Assembly (NCBI GenBank): GCA_963995525.1
Contig: OZ023206.1
Span: 65,217,790 to 65,281,789 of the forward strand
Length of the DNA: 64,000 nt
Source of the DNA: Escarpia spicata
Taxonomy: Eukaryota; Annelida; Polychaeta; Sabellida; Siboglinidae
Reading direction: 5' to 3'
The stretch's first letter is position 1. Every line of letters begins with the position of its first letter. Positions 44,823-55,480 of the stretch are shown here, piece after piece. The position numbers and the translations under genes are program-made. The notes under the pieces are model-generated. The model saw only the letters and a list, made by a program, of their open reading frames with translations, did no database searches and had not been told where the DNA came from.

Positions 44823-47800
44823 TTAGAGTCGTCTGCCCAGCCTAGATTTAAAAGTATCCACCGTGGCTGCAGACACAACTGTTTCGGTTAGTCCGTTCCA
44901 GTTCCTTACTGTTCTATTAAAAAAGCTGTTAGCATAAACCTGAGTCCTTGCCGGCACCTGAATAAATCGTTCACTGTGGCCACGAGTGTTGTTGATTGAG
45001 TGAACGAGGTGGCTCGGCAAAGGAAGGGCTATTTCTCCATGTACAGATTTATAGAACATTGTTAGGCGGCTGACCTCTCTGCGGTGCTCTAGGGACTCCC
45101 ACTTGAGTGTTTTCATCATTAATGTTACGCTGCTTTCCCGACTGTTGTTACCCATTACAAATCTCGCTGCTCGTCGCTGTATTTTCTCAAGTTCGTTAAT
45201 ATTTTTTTTGGTGTTTGGATCCCAAGCAGCGCTCGCGTATTCGAGATTAGGGCGGACTAGTGCAAAGTAAGCCGATTGTTTAGTTTTCTCTGAGCATTTA
45301 TACAGATTTCTCTTTATAAAACCTAATATACGGTTAGATTTGGCAGATAGGTGGGATATGTGAGTGTTCCATCTGAGGTCATCAGAGAACTCCACGCCTA
45401 GGTACGGGTGATGGTGTACAGTTCCCAGGCTGTCTCCATTGATGGTATACTGAGATCGGTGGATAGTTCTCTTCTTGGTGATATGCATAACTGAGCATTT
45501 ATTGATATTAAAATGCATCTGCCAGGTTGCAGACCAGTCCACCAGCCTATGCAGGTCGGATTGGAGGGCTTCTACGTCATTACTGTCATTGATACACCTG
45601 TATAGAATACAATCGTCGGCAAAAAGCCGGATATTAGAGGTGATCCCCTCTCCTATATCATTGACATATAATAAAAAAAGAAGTGGGCCCAGTACAGTGC
45701 CCTGTGGTACCCCAGACTCGACTGTCACTTCGTCTGACGACTCGCCATCTACTACTACATTCTGCTTTCTGTCAGTTAGCCAATTTGAAATCCAGTTGGT
45801 GACTCCATCACTGACCCCGTAATACTGGAGTTTTCTCATAAGGCGTGCATGAGGCACGGTGTCAAAGGCCTTAGAAAAGTCCAGTATTAGGAGATCAGTT
45901 TGGTGGCCGTTATCTATATTCTTTGCAATGTCTTCTGTGGCACCAATTAATTGTGTCTCACATGAATGTTTATTCCTGAACCCATGCTGGTACTCTACGA
46001 TGATGTTATTAGAGTCTAGATGGTCCATTATGTTGCTGTAGATAATGTGTTCAAATAGCTTGCAGCATACTGATGTGAGGGATACTGGCCTATAGTTTGC
46101 TGCGATTGATTTGTCACCCTTCTTGAATACTGCTGATATATTAGCATGTTTCCAGTCAAGGGGGACCTCACCCGTGTCGATGGATTGTTGGAATATTCTA
46201 GCCAGGCAAGGTGCAATTTGATCAGCTGTCTCCATTAAAATTTTGTTTGGGATTGCGTCAGGGCCATGCGCTTTGCCGGGCTTCAGTCTGTGTAACAGCT
46301 TGTGTACTCCATGTACAGTGACTGTGATTCCCGGCATTGCGGAATATGGTGACTGAGGCATGACTGGGATGTTGACAAGATCTTCCTTTGTGAAGACAGT
46401 TTGGTACTGCTTTGACAGTATATCTGCTTTCCCCTTACTAGACGAAACCAGGTGATTATTGTGGTCTTTCAGTGATGGTATACCAACAAAGTCCTTTCTT
46501 ATATTTTTGACGTATGACCAAAATTTCTTAGGGATTGACCTTTCTTCATTACACTCGACGTCAAGCATGCTATCAATATAGTTATGATACGCAGCGGTTA
46601 GCTCTGTTTTTACATGTGTCCGGAGCTTCCTGAAGACAGCCCAATCCTGATTGTTTTGTGTCTTTTTTGCTTTGTTATATAGTCTCTGTTTCTTGCGGAT
46701 TAGTCTGTGGATATGTCTTGTCATCCATGGAAGATTATTCCTAGTTGATAGTTTCTTTGTGGGAATGAATCTGTTCATGATATCCAGTACAATTAATTTA
46801 AACATATTCCAATTCTCATTAACTGATCGCAAATTGAAATCCTCTCCAAACAAGTTTATATTAAATTCATCTAACTCTTTTTTAATGGCACCAATGTTTG
46901 CTCGTTTATATATATAAACGGTTCTGGCTTTCTTCTTGTTCATTGGTACTTTCATGTCGAGATCGGTGGTGACAATGTCATGGTCGCTAATTCCGTTGAT
47001 AGTAGAGATATTTCTGAACAGGTTAGGGTTTGTGGTAAGAATCAGGTCCAGTATATTGTTGAGGCGTGTTGGTATTCTGACCACTTGGTCCAATGAAAAG
47101 TCATTGCAGATATCAATCAGCTTCTGACTCATACCATTGCCATACTGGGAGTTTCTGATCACCGACTTGGTTTCCCAGTCGATGCCCGGCATATTAAAAT
47201 CACCCCCCAAAACAATGTTTGCCGCTGGATATTTCGAGCTAATACGGCCTAGCGAATCCTCCAGACCAGATAGTGCATCGATAGTGGAGTTAGGTGGTCT
47301 ATAATATGATCCCACTATCAGGGTCCGGCACCCGAACACCTGTATTCTTGCCCATACAGTTTCACAGTCAGAGTCAAACTCGGGCATCCCCGACGAAATA
47401 AAACAATTCTTTATGGCAACGAATACTCCTCCACCATTCCTGTCTCGGTCTTTTCGGTAAACATCGTATCCTGGATTGAATATTTCTCCATCAGACACCG
47501 ATGCATCTACGTGCGACTCTGTGCCAATCACTACATCGGGACCCTCGGCCTCCACAGTACTCATAAACTGGGTGCGTTTATCTGTGCTTAGTATGCTGTT
47601 GCAGTTAATGACCATAATCTTAATTGGTTTTGATTTAGGCTTGTTGGTTGGTTTGTTCCGGTTTGTAGATTCGGACTCAGAGTCTGCAATGTTGTCACCA
47701 TTTTCAGACACTGAGTCTGACAACAAGTCATATGGGTTAGGGTCACTTAATATGGAGCTGTCGTTAAAAAAGGAGTTTGAGAAATTTGGTAATGAACAGT

Positions 47801-48248
47801 GAGTGCAGTACCAGCTGACATTAGAATGTTGTAAATGGCGATACTCTTTGGGTGATACCCCGCAACAACCAATGTGGATCCATGTGTCGCATTCGTCACA
47901 ACACATAGCACGATGATTTCTGGCAACAGCCTTCTTACATACTCCACATGGATACTTAACTGGTCCGGGGTTCAACTGTATATCACCCGAGATCAGTAGT
48001 GCAAGTAACAGATAAGTGGACATTGTTCGCTGGTTCGCAGATGGATATCGTGACTGTCTGTTCACGACACGCTTGATGTACATATCAGCTCCAAACAGCA
48101 AAGCTGTCTGGATCCTCCTCTCACCCACAAACTGGAATCCAGCATTTATATTATCAGGAAGTGATGCTGATGTAAAACCATTACCATGTCGAAGACCCGC
48201 CATGAATGCGACCATCAGTATGAAAGCTGTTGTTACCCGTAGGTCCAT
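44823..48248 (-). CDS. LINE polyprotein: signal-like N-terminus, 2A, PHD finger, endonuclease, reverse transcriptase
   Basis: 1141 codons, no stop. Residues 1-24 are hydrophobic and signal-like (MDLRVTTAFILMVAFMAGLR). Residues 79-96 read YLLLALLISGDIQLNPGP, a 2A-like ribosome-skipping motif with the break expected between G95 and P96. A PHD finger follows: C101, C104, C117, C120, H125, C128, C148, C151. The APE endonuclease spans about 209-425, with E244 in GTESH, GGDFNMPG at 348-355 and SDHD at 421-424. The RT spans about 700-930: NYRPVSL, LLILDFSKAFDTVPH (D790), SGVPQGTVLGPLLFLLYVND and LFADDC (D878, D879). The C-terminus ends FKSRLGRRL. All catalytic residues are present, so the protein is probably functional. 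Skipping would release a 95-residue peptide and a PHD-EN-RT protein; this is inferred from the motif. Confidence 0.95.
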   Translation of the reverse strand: MDLRVTTAFILMVAFMAGLRHGNGFTSASLPDNINAGFQFVGERRIQTALLFGADMYIKRVVNRQSRYPSANQRTMSTYLLLALLISGDIQLNPGPVKYPCGVCKKAVARNHRAMCCDECDTWIHIGCCGVSPKEYRHLQHSNVSWYCTHCSLPNFSNSFFNDSSILSDPNPYDLLSDSVSENGDNIADSESESTNRNKPTNKPKSKPIKIMVINCNSILSTDKRTQFMSTVEAEGPDVVIGTESHVDASVSDGEIFNPGYDVYRKDRDRNGGGVFVAIKNCFISSGMPEFDSDCETVWARIQVFGCRTLIVGSYYRPPNSTIDALSGLEDSLGRISSKYPAANIVLGGDFNMPGIDWETKSVIRNSQYGNGMSQKLIDICNDFSLDQVVRIPTRLNNILDLILTTNPNLFRNISTINGISDHDIVTTDLDMKVPMNKKKARTVYIYKRANIGAIKKELDEFNINLFGEDFNLRSVNENWNMFKLIVLDIMNRFIPTKKLSTRNNLPWMTRHIHRLIRKKQRLYNKAKKTQNNQDWAVFRKLRTHVKTELTAAYHNYIDSMLDVECNEERSIPKKFWSYVKNIRKDFVGIPSLKDHNNHLVSSSKGKADILSKQYQTVFTKEDLVNIPVMPQSPYSAMPGITVTVHGVHKLLHRLKPGKAHGPDAIPNKILMETADQIAPCLARIFQQSIDTGEVPLDWKHANISAVFKKGDKSIAANYRPVSLTSVCCKLFEHIIYSNIMDHLDSNNIIVEYQHGFRNKHSCETQLIGATEDIAKNIDNGHQTDLLILDFSKAFDTVPHARLMRKLQYYGVSDGVTNWISNWLTDRKQNVVVDGESSDEVTVESGVPQGTVLGPLLFLLYVNDIGEGITSNIRLFADDCILYRCINDSNDVEALQSDLHRLVDWSATWQMHFNINKCSVMHITKKRTIHRSQYTINGDSLGTVHHHPYLGVEFSDDLRWNTHISHLSAKSNRILGFIKRNLYKCSEKTKQSAYFALVRPNLEYASAAWDPNTKKNINELEKIQRRAARFVMGNNSRESSVTLMMKTLKWESLEHRREVSRLTMFYKSVHGEIALPLPSHLVHSINNTRGHSERFIQVPARTQVYANSFFNRTVRNWNGLTETVVSAATVDTFKSRLGRRL

Positions 48249-49255
48249 CTTATGGTAACAAGTTTCCTGGCAATTTTCAGGTAGTTTAAAATGTGTTAAA
48301 AAATAAATTAAATAAATAAATTATGCCGCTGAACGACTGTCCAGATACTCCGACATAAATAGTGAAGGCTTAAAAACAATACAAAAAATAAAAACAATAT
48401 TGTGTAGATTTTAAAATTTTGAAAAATAAAATGTACTTACAATAAAATGTTCAATGCTGTTATAGGATTTCACCAAAGAAATCAGTTGCAAGCCAAGTCT
48501 CTCCCTCTCTCTTTTATTAATTAACCTACGTTATATTATGATCAATGCAATTGAAAGATTTCGCACAGGTATCAGGTTAAATGATCTATTTAAATTTCAA
48601 GTGCAGACAAGACGTCTTTATTATATAGTGCAGCTAACAAGGGATTTTTACCCAGGGCGACTCCGGGTTTTAAAAGACGTCCTGTGCGAAAAGCCTGTTA
48701 GTATAAAGGTATATTGGTGCTCCTATTAGACTTGGCAATCAATTAGTTAGCAGCCTGACCTGCGCGTTTCAATATGGATGGAGCTATACGCACTATAGCC
48801 TTTGTTTACACGAAGTGTACAGTTGAGGCAGGAAATACACGTTCAGCGAGACTTAAGAATACTAAATGCGGTAGAAATAAGGCTCTAGTTGCGAGTAGTT
48901 TAGTTTATTCTGAATGCAGCCTGAGTAAATAAAATTATTTTGAAAACCAGCACTATTGTTTCAGTTGACTTTGGGGGGTTTGTGTTACGCGCGCTTTCCA
49001 ACTCAGTGTTTACAATTTACGCCATCTTGTTATGCCAATCAATGTCGTGACTTGTTGCTAAGGAAGCCAGTGTACTAAAACCGTATTTAGAAACTTTCGA
49101 ACACAAATATCACCATGCGGCTACATCTAGATATTGTTGTAGATGTATATAATCAAGTTAAAACAAATCAAAATATGTTGATCTCGAGATTAATGCAATA
49201 GCTGTCGGAACGAACGAAAAGAAACGACCACACCTGACGCATGCGCAGATCCGTA
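48249..49255 (-). promoter_or_regulatory. 5' UTR / presumed internal promoter of the full-length LINE
   Basis: About 1 kb between the 5' target duplication and the ATG at 48248. LINE 5' UTRs carry the internal pol II promoter. No specific core element was identified. Confidence 0.5.
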
Positions 49256-49263
49256 CCCAGTAT
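49256..49263 (+). repeat. Target-site duplication of the full-length LINE (5' side)
   Basis: CCCAGTAT, perfect match to 44722-44729. Confidence 0.88.
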
Positions 49264-49864
49264 AAATTAGAGGTATACGCTAGTACACTATTAGTCCATG
49301 AGCCAGACAAGATTTGATTCTAAAATTGAGGGACTAATTCCCGCTATGATTTTCTGTTACACAAATATCTGAGGTGTCCGAAAATGAGTGATGGACATTT
49401 CAGAAGCTTTTTTGACGCCATAATTAAACATGCTGCCATTTTAAAGAGAAATCTAGCTTTGACCAAATTGTTCAACGGTGTAATAGTCACAGCGTGTATA
49501 AATAGTGTTAAAGAAATTGTTGTTTGGGTCAATGCCAAATTCAAAATCACCACAGTTGTACTCAGACATGCTAAAAGATAAAGCTGAAAACTGACAATTG
49601 ATCATACTGTATATACACTGGCATTACCATTCAAATCAGTTAATAAATTTAAATTCATAACAGTAACAGTACTGTATGGAAACATGTATATACACATGTC
49701 ACAATATAAATGAAAATAATCTTTACCTTGACAAGAAAGTTGATTTTATTGTTAAGTCTGCTGACCTCCTGTGAAGCACATTCTGGCACAAAGCGCAGTT
49801 CAGTGCTCGTCTAGCCATGGCTAATTAGCGTTATCGTCTGATAATATTGTTCGGTTGGATGAAG

Positions 49865-50616
49865 TTACTGTCGGTCGAGATGACGGAGGTCCTGGTCTGT
49901 GGTTATGAAGACTTTCCTGCCACTGGCGAACAGGCAGACGATACGGTCGTCAGACGTCCACATGGCAGTGATGTTGGGCAGCGACTTGGCTTTGGAGAGC
50001 AGCTCGCTGCGGCGTCTAGTGAGGCTTTCCGTGGTGAGTAGTTTCACCGAAAACACTTTTTGGCGTGCTTGGTATAGGTTGTGAATTTCACGATAACAGC
50101 TCGTTGTCTCGAAGTTGATGAGTTGGCGGATGCCCCGAGACGGTGACATCGGTCGATGGTCTCATGTCCGATCGAAACGTCGAGGTTGTTTGAGAATATG
50201 CCGAGAACGGCAGACTCTGGGTCGGCAGTGTCCGGCACACTGTGAACGATTAGGCAGTTTCGTCTACTGCACTGCTCCACCGCGTCTAGATCGTTGTACA
50301 GTTTTGCATAAACCGTCTCAAGCTGTGATACTCGGGCGGCCATCTCTGCGGCGTCAGCAGCAGCACGCGTAGTGTCCATCTGGGATGCCTTGTACAGGTC
50401 TTGTTTCATGTCAGCGATGATGTCTGTTTTGAGAATGGAGTCGACGATTTGTTTTGCGAAGTTTATGTTTTCAACCAGTCTGGCAAGGATAGCCTGACTG
50501 ATTGCTTCGACGATTGTGGCGATGATAGGGTTATTGTTCTCAATGAGCGCAATGATTGCGGTGCGCATGTCTCCATTCAACGATTCATTGGTTGCTTCTG
50601 AAGCTGGTGCAGGCAT
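49865..50616 (-). pseudogene. L1-type LINE ORF1 (RNA-binding nucleic acid chaperone), one frameshift
   Basis: Starts MPAPASEATNESLNGDMRTA. Heptad-rich helix about residues 75-115 (MAARVSQLETVYAKLYNDLD), then EQCSRRNCLIVHSVPD, the start of an RRM-like domain, and ETIDRCHRLG, then RAVIVKFTTYTKHAKK. A frameshift near 50050 leads into VFSVKLLTTESLTRRRSEL and ITAMWTSDDRIVCLF, ending DLRHLDRQ, the C-terminal domain. ORF1 proteins coat LINE RNA. No ORF2 follows on this strand. It resembles half-LINE (HAL1-like) elements that carry ORF1 only. Confidence 0.82.
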
Positions 50617-51574
50617 TGATGCTTCCCTTTCTTTAACCTTTTGTTATGTTCAGTATGCGGTTGACCGTTGGTCACTGTTGTAATCGATACAACAGGGTGG
50701 ACTACTTAAGCTGGCTATTTAACGGTCGCACCTTCTCTGTTGGTTGCATCCAAGTCAGTCAAGCGAGGTAGACTTAGATTGGCGTTCGCGCCAACTGTTA
50801 ATGGTTTGTGGGTGATATCACCAGTCCAGTGTATCTTATTCATGATTGTCTCACATTGGCCGATGCACCCCCAGGCGATTTCACTAGAATATGCCAAATA
50901 CACGTATCCCGCACACAGTTCTTCCCGCTGTAGATCAGACTTGTACGTCGATAATAATTTTGCAATGATTCGGGACCTATCTATACATACATTCGCTTAG
51001 ACTGGAAGCACGGTCTTTCTTTGTTAAATCAACTAGTGGCACTATCCGCGGATTGGAAAATACATCGTACCGAATGTATTGAAACAAGATTGTTAATGAA
51101 GACTTTTCGTTCACGTTGTATTGAACGTCATGCTCACTCCGTTCTGTGGGTGGTTGTTTATTGTGTCTAGCTAAGCCTTGTACAATCTATACAGCAAGAC
51201 CGATGGTAATGCGCTTCAACTGCAACGATATATCGCGCAGTCACAGCCAGCACTTTCTCGTCCACGCGAGCTGTTGCTATCTCCCTCACTGTTTTGTCTG
51301 CACGAAGTTCGACTGCAGACTTAAGGGCTTCCCGAGTGTGTAACACATTTACATGTGGAATAAACGTTCATTCATAAACGTTCATTCATGTATACATGTA
51401 TTCACACAAAATGTCATGCAAATCCGCCAAGCCGTTTTGCCATAAGAGGGAAATGTAGACTGCATAGTATCGTTCCCTTTCACAGTCACAGTAAAAAATG
51501 ACAGAAATGTAGCCAATTGCAACGAATTGATAATTTATGTCATTTTAATATTACAAAAATGGACCAAGAGGCCC

Positions 51575-52450
51575 TGAAGTCCTTTGGAGTTTGGAGGGCC
51601 CGGGGGGTAGAATGATTCAATGAAATACATATGTCTTTTGTATAGTGGCACTACCATACGAAGTGTCTACGCAAAATCAGAGACAAGATTACTGAAATAT
51701 TCGCACTAAAACCTAAGGTACAAGAATTTAAACAGGGCACCCGTCAAGAATTAGTTATGGAGAAAAGTCAATTTTAAAGTCGAGAGGCATTATTCACATG
51801 ACAAAAATTCACCATGGTATAACCAAATATTCATTGCTATTAGTGTTACGTAGTCACTTGCCACGCAGTAACGCTGTATCATACAGTAACAATGAAGGCA
51901 ATACTCAACACAGTGGTACTAGTTCACAGGGCTACTTTATTTCAACAACTGCCTGTTTACTACAGTACATCAGTCCTTAAGTGCCCCTCAATGACACATA
52001 ATTAATCTGCCATGGCATGCAGTCTGTGTAGTGTCTACTGGGGTTGCAGTCTCGCATTTTAGCAACCAGTCCAATGTGTGACAAACTCACTACGCTACAT
52101 AACATCTCAATTTGGGGAGCACTGAGGTGCCCTTAAAATGATTCAATCACATACAGTGTATAGTGGCACTATCATATGGAATGTCTATGCAAAATCAGAG
52201 AAAAGGTTACTGAAAAGTTTTGGACAAAATAGGCAACATGTGAAAATTTACCAGTTTGGGGGCCCTTGGGGTTAGAATGATTAAATCAAATACAGATTTC
52301 TTGTGCATAGTGGCAGTACCCTAAGATATGTCTATGCAAAATTATAGAAACAGTTGCTGAACGGTTTCTGAAATATGGCAGCTAACGGCGGACGGCGGAC
52401 GCAGAGTGATGGCATAAGTCCGTTGGACCTTCGGCCCAAAGAACTAAAAA
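51575..52450 (+). repeat. Hairpin-ended tandem repeat, copy in duplication 2
   Basis: Homologue of 39340-40232 with a few indels. Ends with the same CCGTTGGACCTTCGGCCCAA hairpin. Confidence 0.8.
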
Positions 52451-52826
52451 CTTAAGTAAAAACATTTGTTGAAAACAATATTTTTTTGCGTTGTTCTTGA
52501 TACTCTTTGACAATAATTATCATAACAAAATATATGTGTATTGCCGTACTCGTGTGTTTACTGTGAACAACTTTTGTTAACAAAGTTTTTAGATACAGTC
52601 GCTAGATTTGGCTGCCATGTTTAAAGATGGCGTCAAAAAAGGTAATAAGCTACGCTTCTGAAATGTCCATCACCCATTTTCGGATACCTCAGATATCGGT
52701 GTAACTGAAAATCATAGTGGGAATTAGTCCGTCAATTTGAGAATCAACTTTAACATTTGCAGGCTTGGCTCATGAACTATATGCAATGTGTAAGAACACT
52801 ACAATATGGGCCCACCAACAAACAGA

Positions 52827-52985
<159 letters not shown>

Positions 52986-54392
52986 AGAACCGTATTGTTT
53001 TCTAACATAAATTACAGAGATAGAGAAATATAATCTAATGCACACTTAATTTTGCACAGTCGTCCATGAAAAGTTACTCGTCTTGCGTGATGAAAGCAGA
53101 TGAATTCCTTCTGCTTGTTGAACTCTTTAAACGCACCAAGATGTGAACAGTATCTTATCTTTGGCACACTTTCGGAATAAGCCACCTGGTAAATATTATT
53201 ATGTCAAAGTGACCCTAGGGTAATATATTACGCCTAGACGTTTGATGTGTTTCAAGTACAATTAGGCAGGTAGGGAACAATGTGTTTATTACTTATTAGT
53301 AACATGTCCAATAGTAAACAACAGTCTAAATATACTATTGCATAATCTCAGGGTATGACATTAAAAGTGCAAAATTCCTTCCTAATTTATAGACACCTGT
53401 GTGTTGTTCTTAATACTAGAACAAATACGTTGAAGGTCAATTCCGGAAATACCATTGAAGTTTCTATGTTCCCATGCATCAGTTCAACTAATTGACGAAT
53501 TACAACTGATTCAGCGAACTTCCGGCTGATAATTGGCTGAATTCGGCTAACAGAACAGACACTTCCCTTCAAATAATAATAATATGTTATTAAATTAACG
53601 CCCGCCAAAATAATTGTTCGGGGTCGCTATACTGTGGATGCATTATAAACGAATTAACAACAAATAAAACGGTACATATTTTAAAATACCAATGTGCAAA
53701 ACAATCTGTAAATTCTATATTTGTAATAAAAGTCAATTATACCGTCTTTTAAAACATATGCAAAAATAAACACATGTATACAAACTATTAAGAATAATAA
53801 CAAAACCAATAACAGATTAATTATAATTAGAAACTAATTGAAATAAATACATGTATAGTTAATTAAGATTGCGATGTTAAATATACTATTGAATGTTGAA
53901 ATAATTTGCAAACAAATCGGTTTGTGTGCCACTTTGAACTGCCCAACACTCGCGCATTGGCACACAATGAGGGACAGTTCATTCGAAGTCTAAAATCTTC
54001 ATGGAAAGGTATGTACACGTTATACACGATAAACTCAAATGCGTTTGAGTTTAACATATCAACTGTCAGCATGTTCATAGATCCTTTACATAAACACTTG
54101 CTATGTCATCGTGACCCTCGGATAATATATTTCATGAGTCTTTGACGTCTCAATTGTTGATGGGCCACACACATTGAGTGACTCTCTGATCAACACTTAT
54201 GGTCACGTGATTTTCCTGGCTCTGAGCGAGTAGGCTCTTTATTTAGTATTTGGTGATATACTATTTATATACCTGCTACAACTGTATTCGTTGTTAACGT
54301 GATATTACTGACTTAATGACGGCGCGGTTGATCTAACCATTTCATAGGCACCGGAACTGGGGCGCTTGGATGTTAAGATTCATAATTAACAT

Positions 54393-54410
54393 ACGCACGC
54401 ACGCACTGGA

Positions 54411-54458
<48 letters not shown>

Positions 54459-54460
54459 CA
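54393..54460 (+). repeat. (GCAC)n microsatellite (copy 2)
   Basis: Longer homologue of 42120-42163. Confidence 0.95.
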
Positions 54461-54574
54461 CGTGGGACCGTACTAGAAGGTGTACCAATTCCGATGCATC
54501 TTTAATAGTCATACATAACAGCATACACCAGTCTGCCGTTTCCTGCAACAATATAGTTACACTTAAGTGTTGGT

Positions 54575-54790
54575 GAAATTTTAGGTTTTTAGAGTGTGAA
54601 GGTGTTATTTTGGCGATCTTCAGCGGGTGCAATTAGAGATAGATTTGCAGAGACTGAAAGTGTTTTTGTGAGCCTCGATGGTGGGGTATAATTGGAACTG
54701 TTTCGGAGAGCCTTAAGGCGGGTGCCGGTGGAGATTTTTGGTCCGTCTCAAGGAGGGTACAGTTGAAGGTTTTTAGGGAGTTTCATGTTG
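54575..54790 (+). repeat. Degenerate tandem repeat (copy 2)
   Basis: Homologue of 42275-42490 with about 2-3% difference by eye. Confidence 0.6.
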
Positions 54791-55480
54791 AACGTCACAG
54801 CGAAAAATATTGAACAGCACCCCGTGTCCGTCTTCCGATATCACGAACCGCCAGGGAGTTGTACTGGCTCAGCCAATCCAATACTAATTTCGCACCGGTG
54901 CCAGTGCACCCACGTTCACAACTATTGCAAGCCATGAGCTAGGCCACCTCACATATCCCTCTTGTATGCCGCCGACATTAGAATTTACTATTATGACATT
55001 AATTGGCAAAAGATGACCGCATTCATTCATTCACTGTTGATTTTTTTGCCGTCGCGCCACCATAATTCCAGCTTTTCAGCTTCTCCGCTCTCTCAGTTCG
55101 ACGCATGACATCGGAGGGGGTGTTGTTTGAAATTCTCTGACAAATAGAAAATTTGAAATTTCCTGACAAAATCCGGGTGGACATTTGCCTGTATTCCGGG
55201 AGACCGGGAAATACACAAAAAATGCCAGAGTTGACATTATGCTACATACCTTACTTCCCCTACACGGACGGACGGTGTTCTAGGGTTGACACTGCTATTG
55301 GTGCACGTCTCTACTGAACCAGTGTTGCCGTGACCATGAGACCGCTACCCCCCCACAGCACAGACTCGCAGTGATTAACGATCTTAGATAGGTTAATGAG
55401 GTGTCATTGACCCAGATACTGCGCGGACGGACTCGGTCACTCATATCACACGGGTGGTGGAGGGTATCTATATTTTACGG

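Larger units (their letters stand above)
44730..49255 (-). mobile_element. Full-length CR1/L2-like LINE with 2A peptide and PHD finger
   Basis: 4526 bases between perfect 8-bp target duplications. On the minus strand: a 5' UTR of about 1.0 kb (49255-48249), one intact ORF (48248-44823) and a short 3' UTR ending TATATAGACATAGAC, a small tandem tail. The insertion splits the LTR-like repeat of copy 2 and is absent from copy 1. The intact ORF and clean target site indicate recent mobility. Confidence 0.93.
49292..52779 (+). mobile_element. Long terminal-inverted-repeat element, copy 2 (carries ORF1)
   Basis: 3488 bases between TAT direct flanks (49289-49291 and 52780-52782), the same insertion site as in copy 1. 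The left inverted repeat is more complete than in copy 1, which lost about 25 bases near 36800. The interior holds an ORF1-like gene on the minus strand, a minus-strand open stretch upstream of it (about 51000-50715), the hairpin-ended repeat and a LINE-like tail. No transposase, endonuclease or RT was recognised. Confidence 0.75.

Noticed and set aside
45475..47802. Plus-strand open frames of 60-115 codons
   Set aside because: They lie antisense to the intact LINE ORF and have no independent support.
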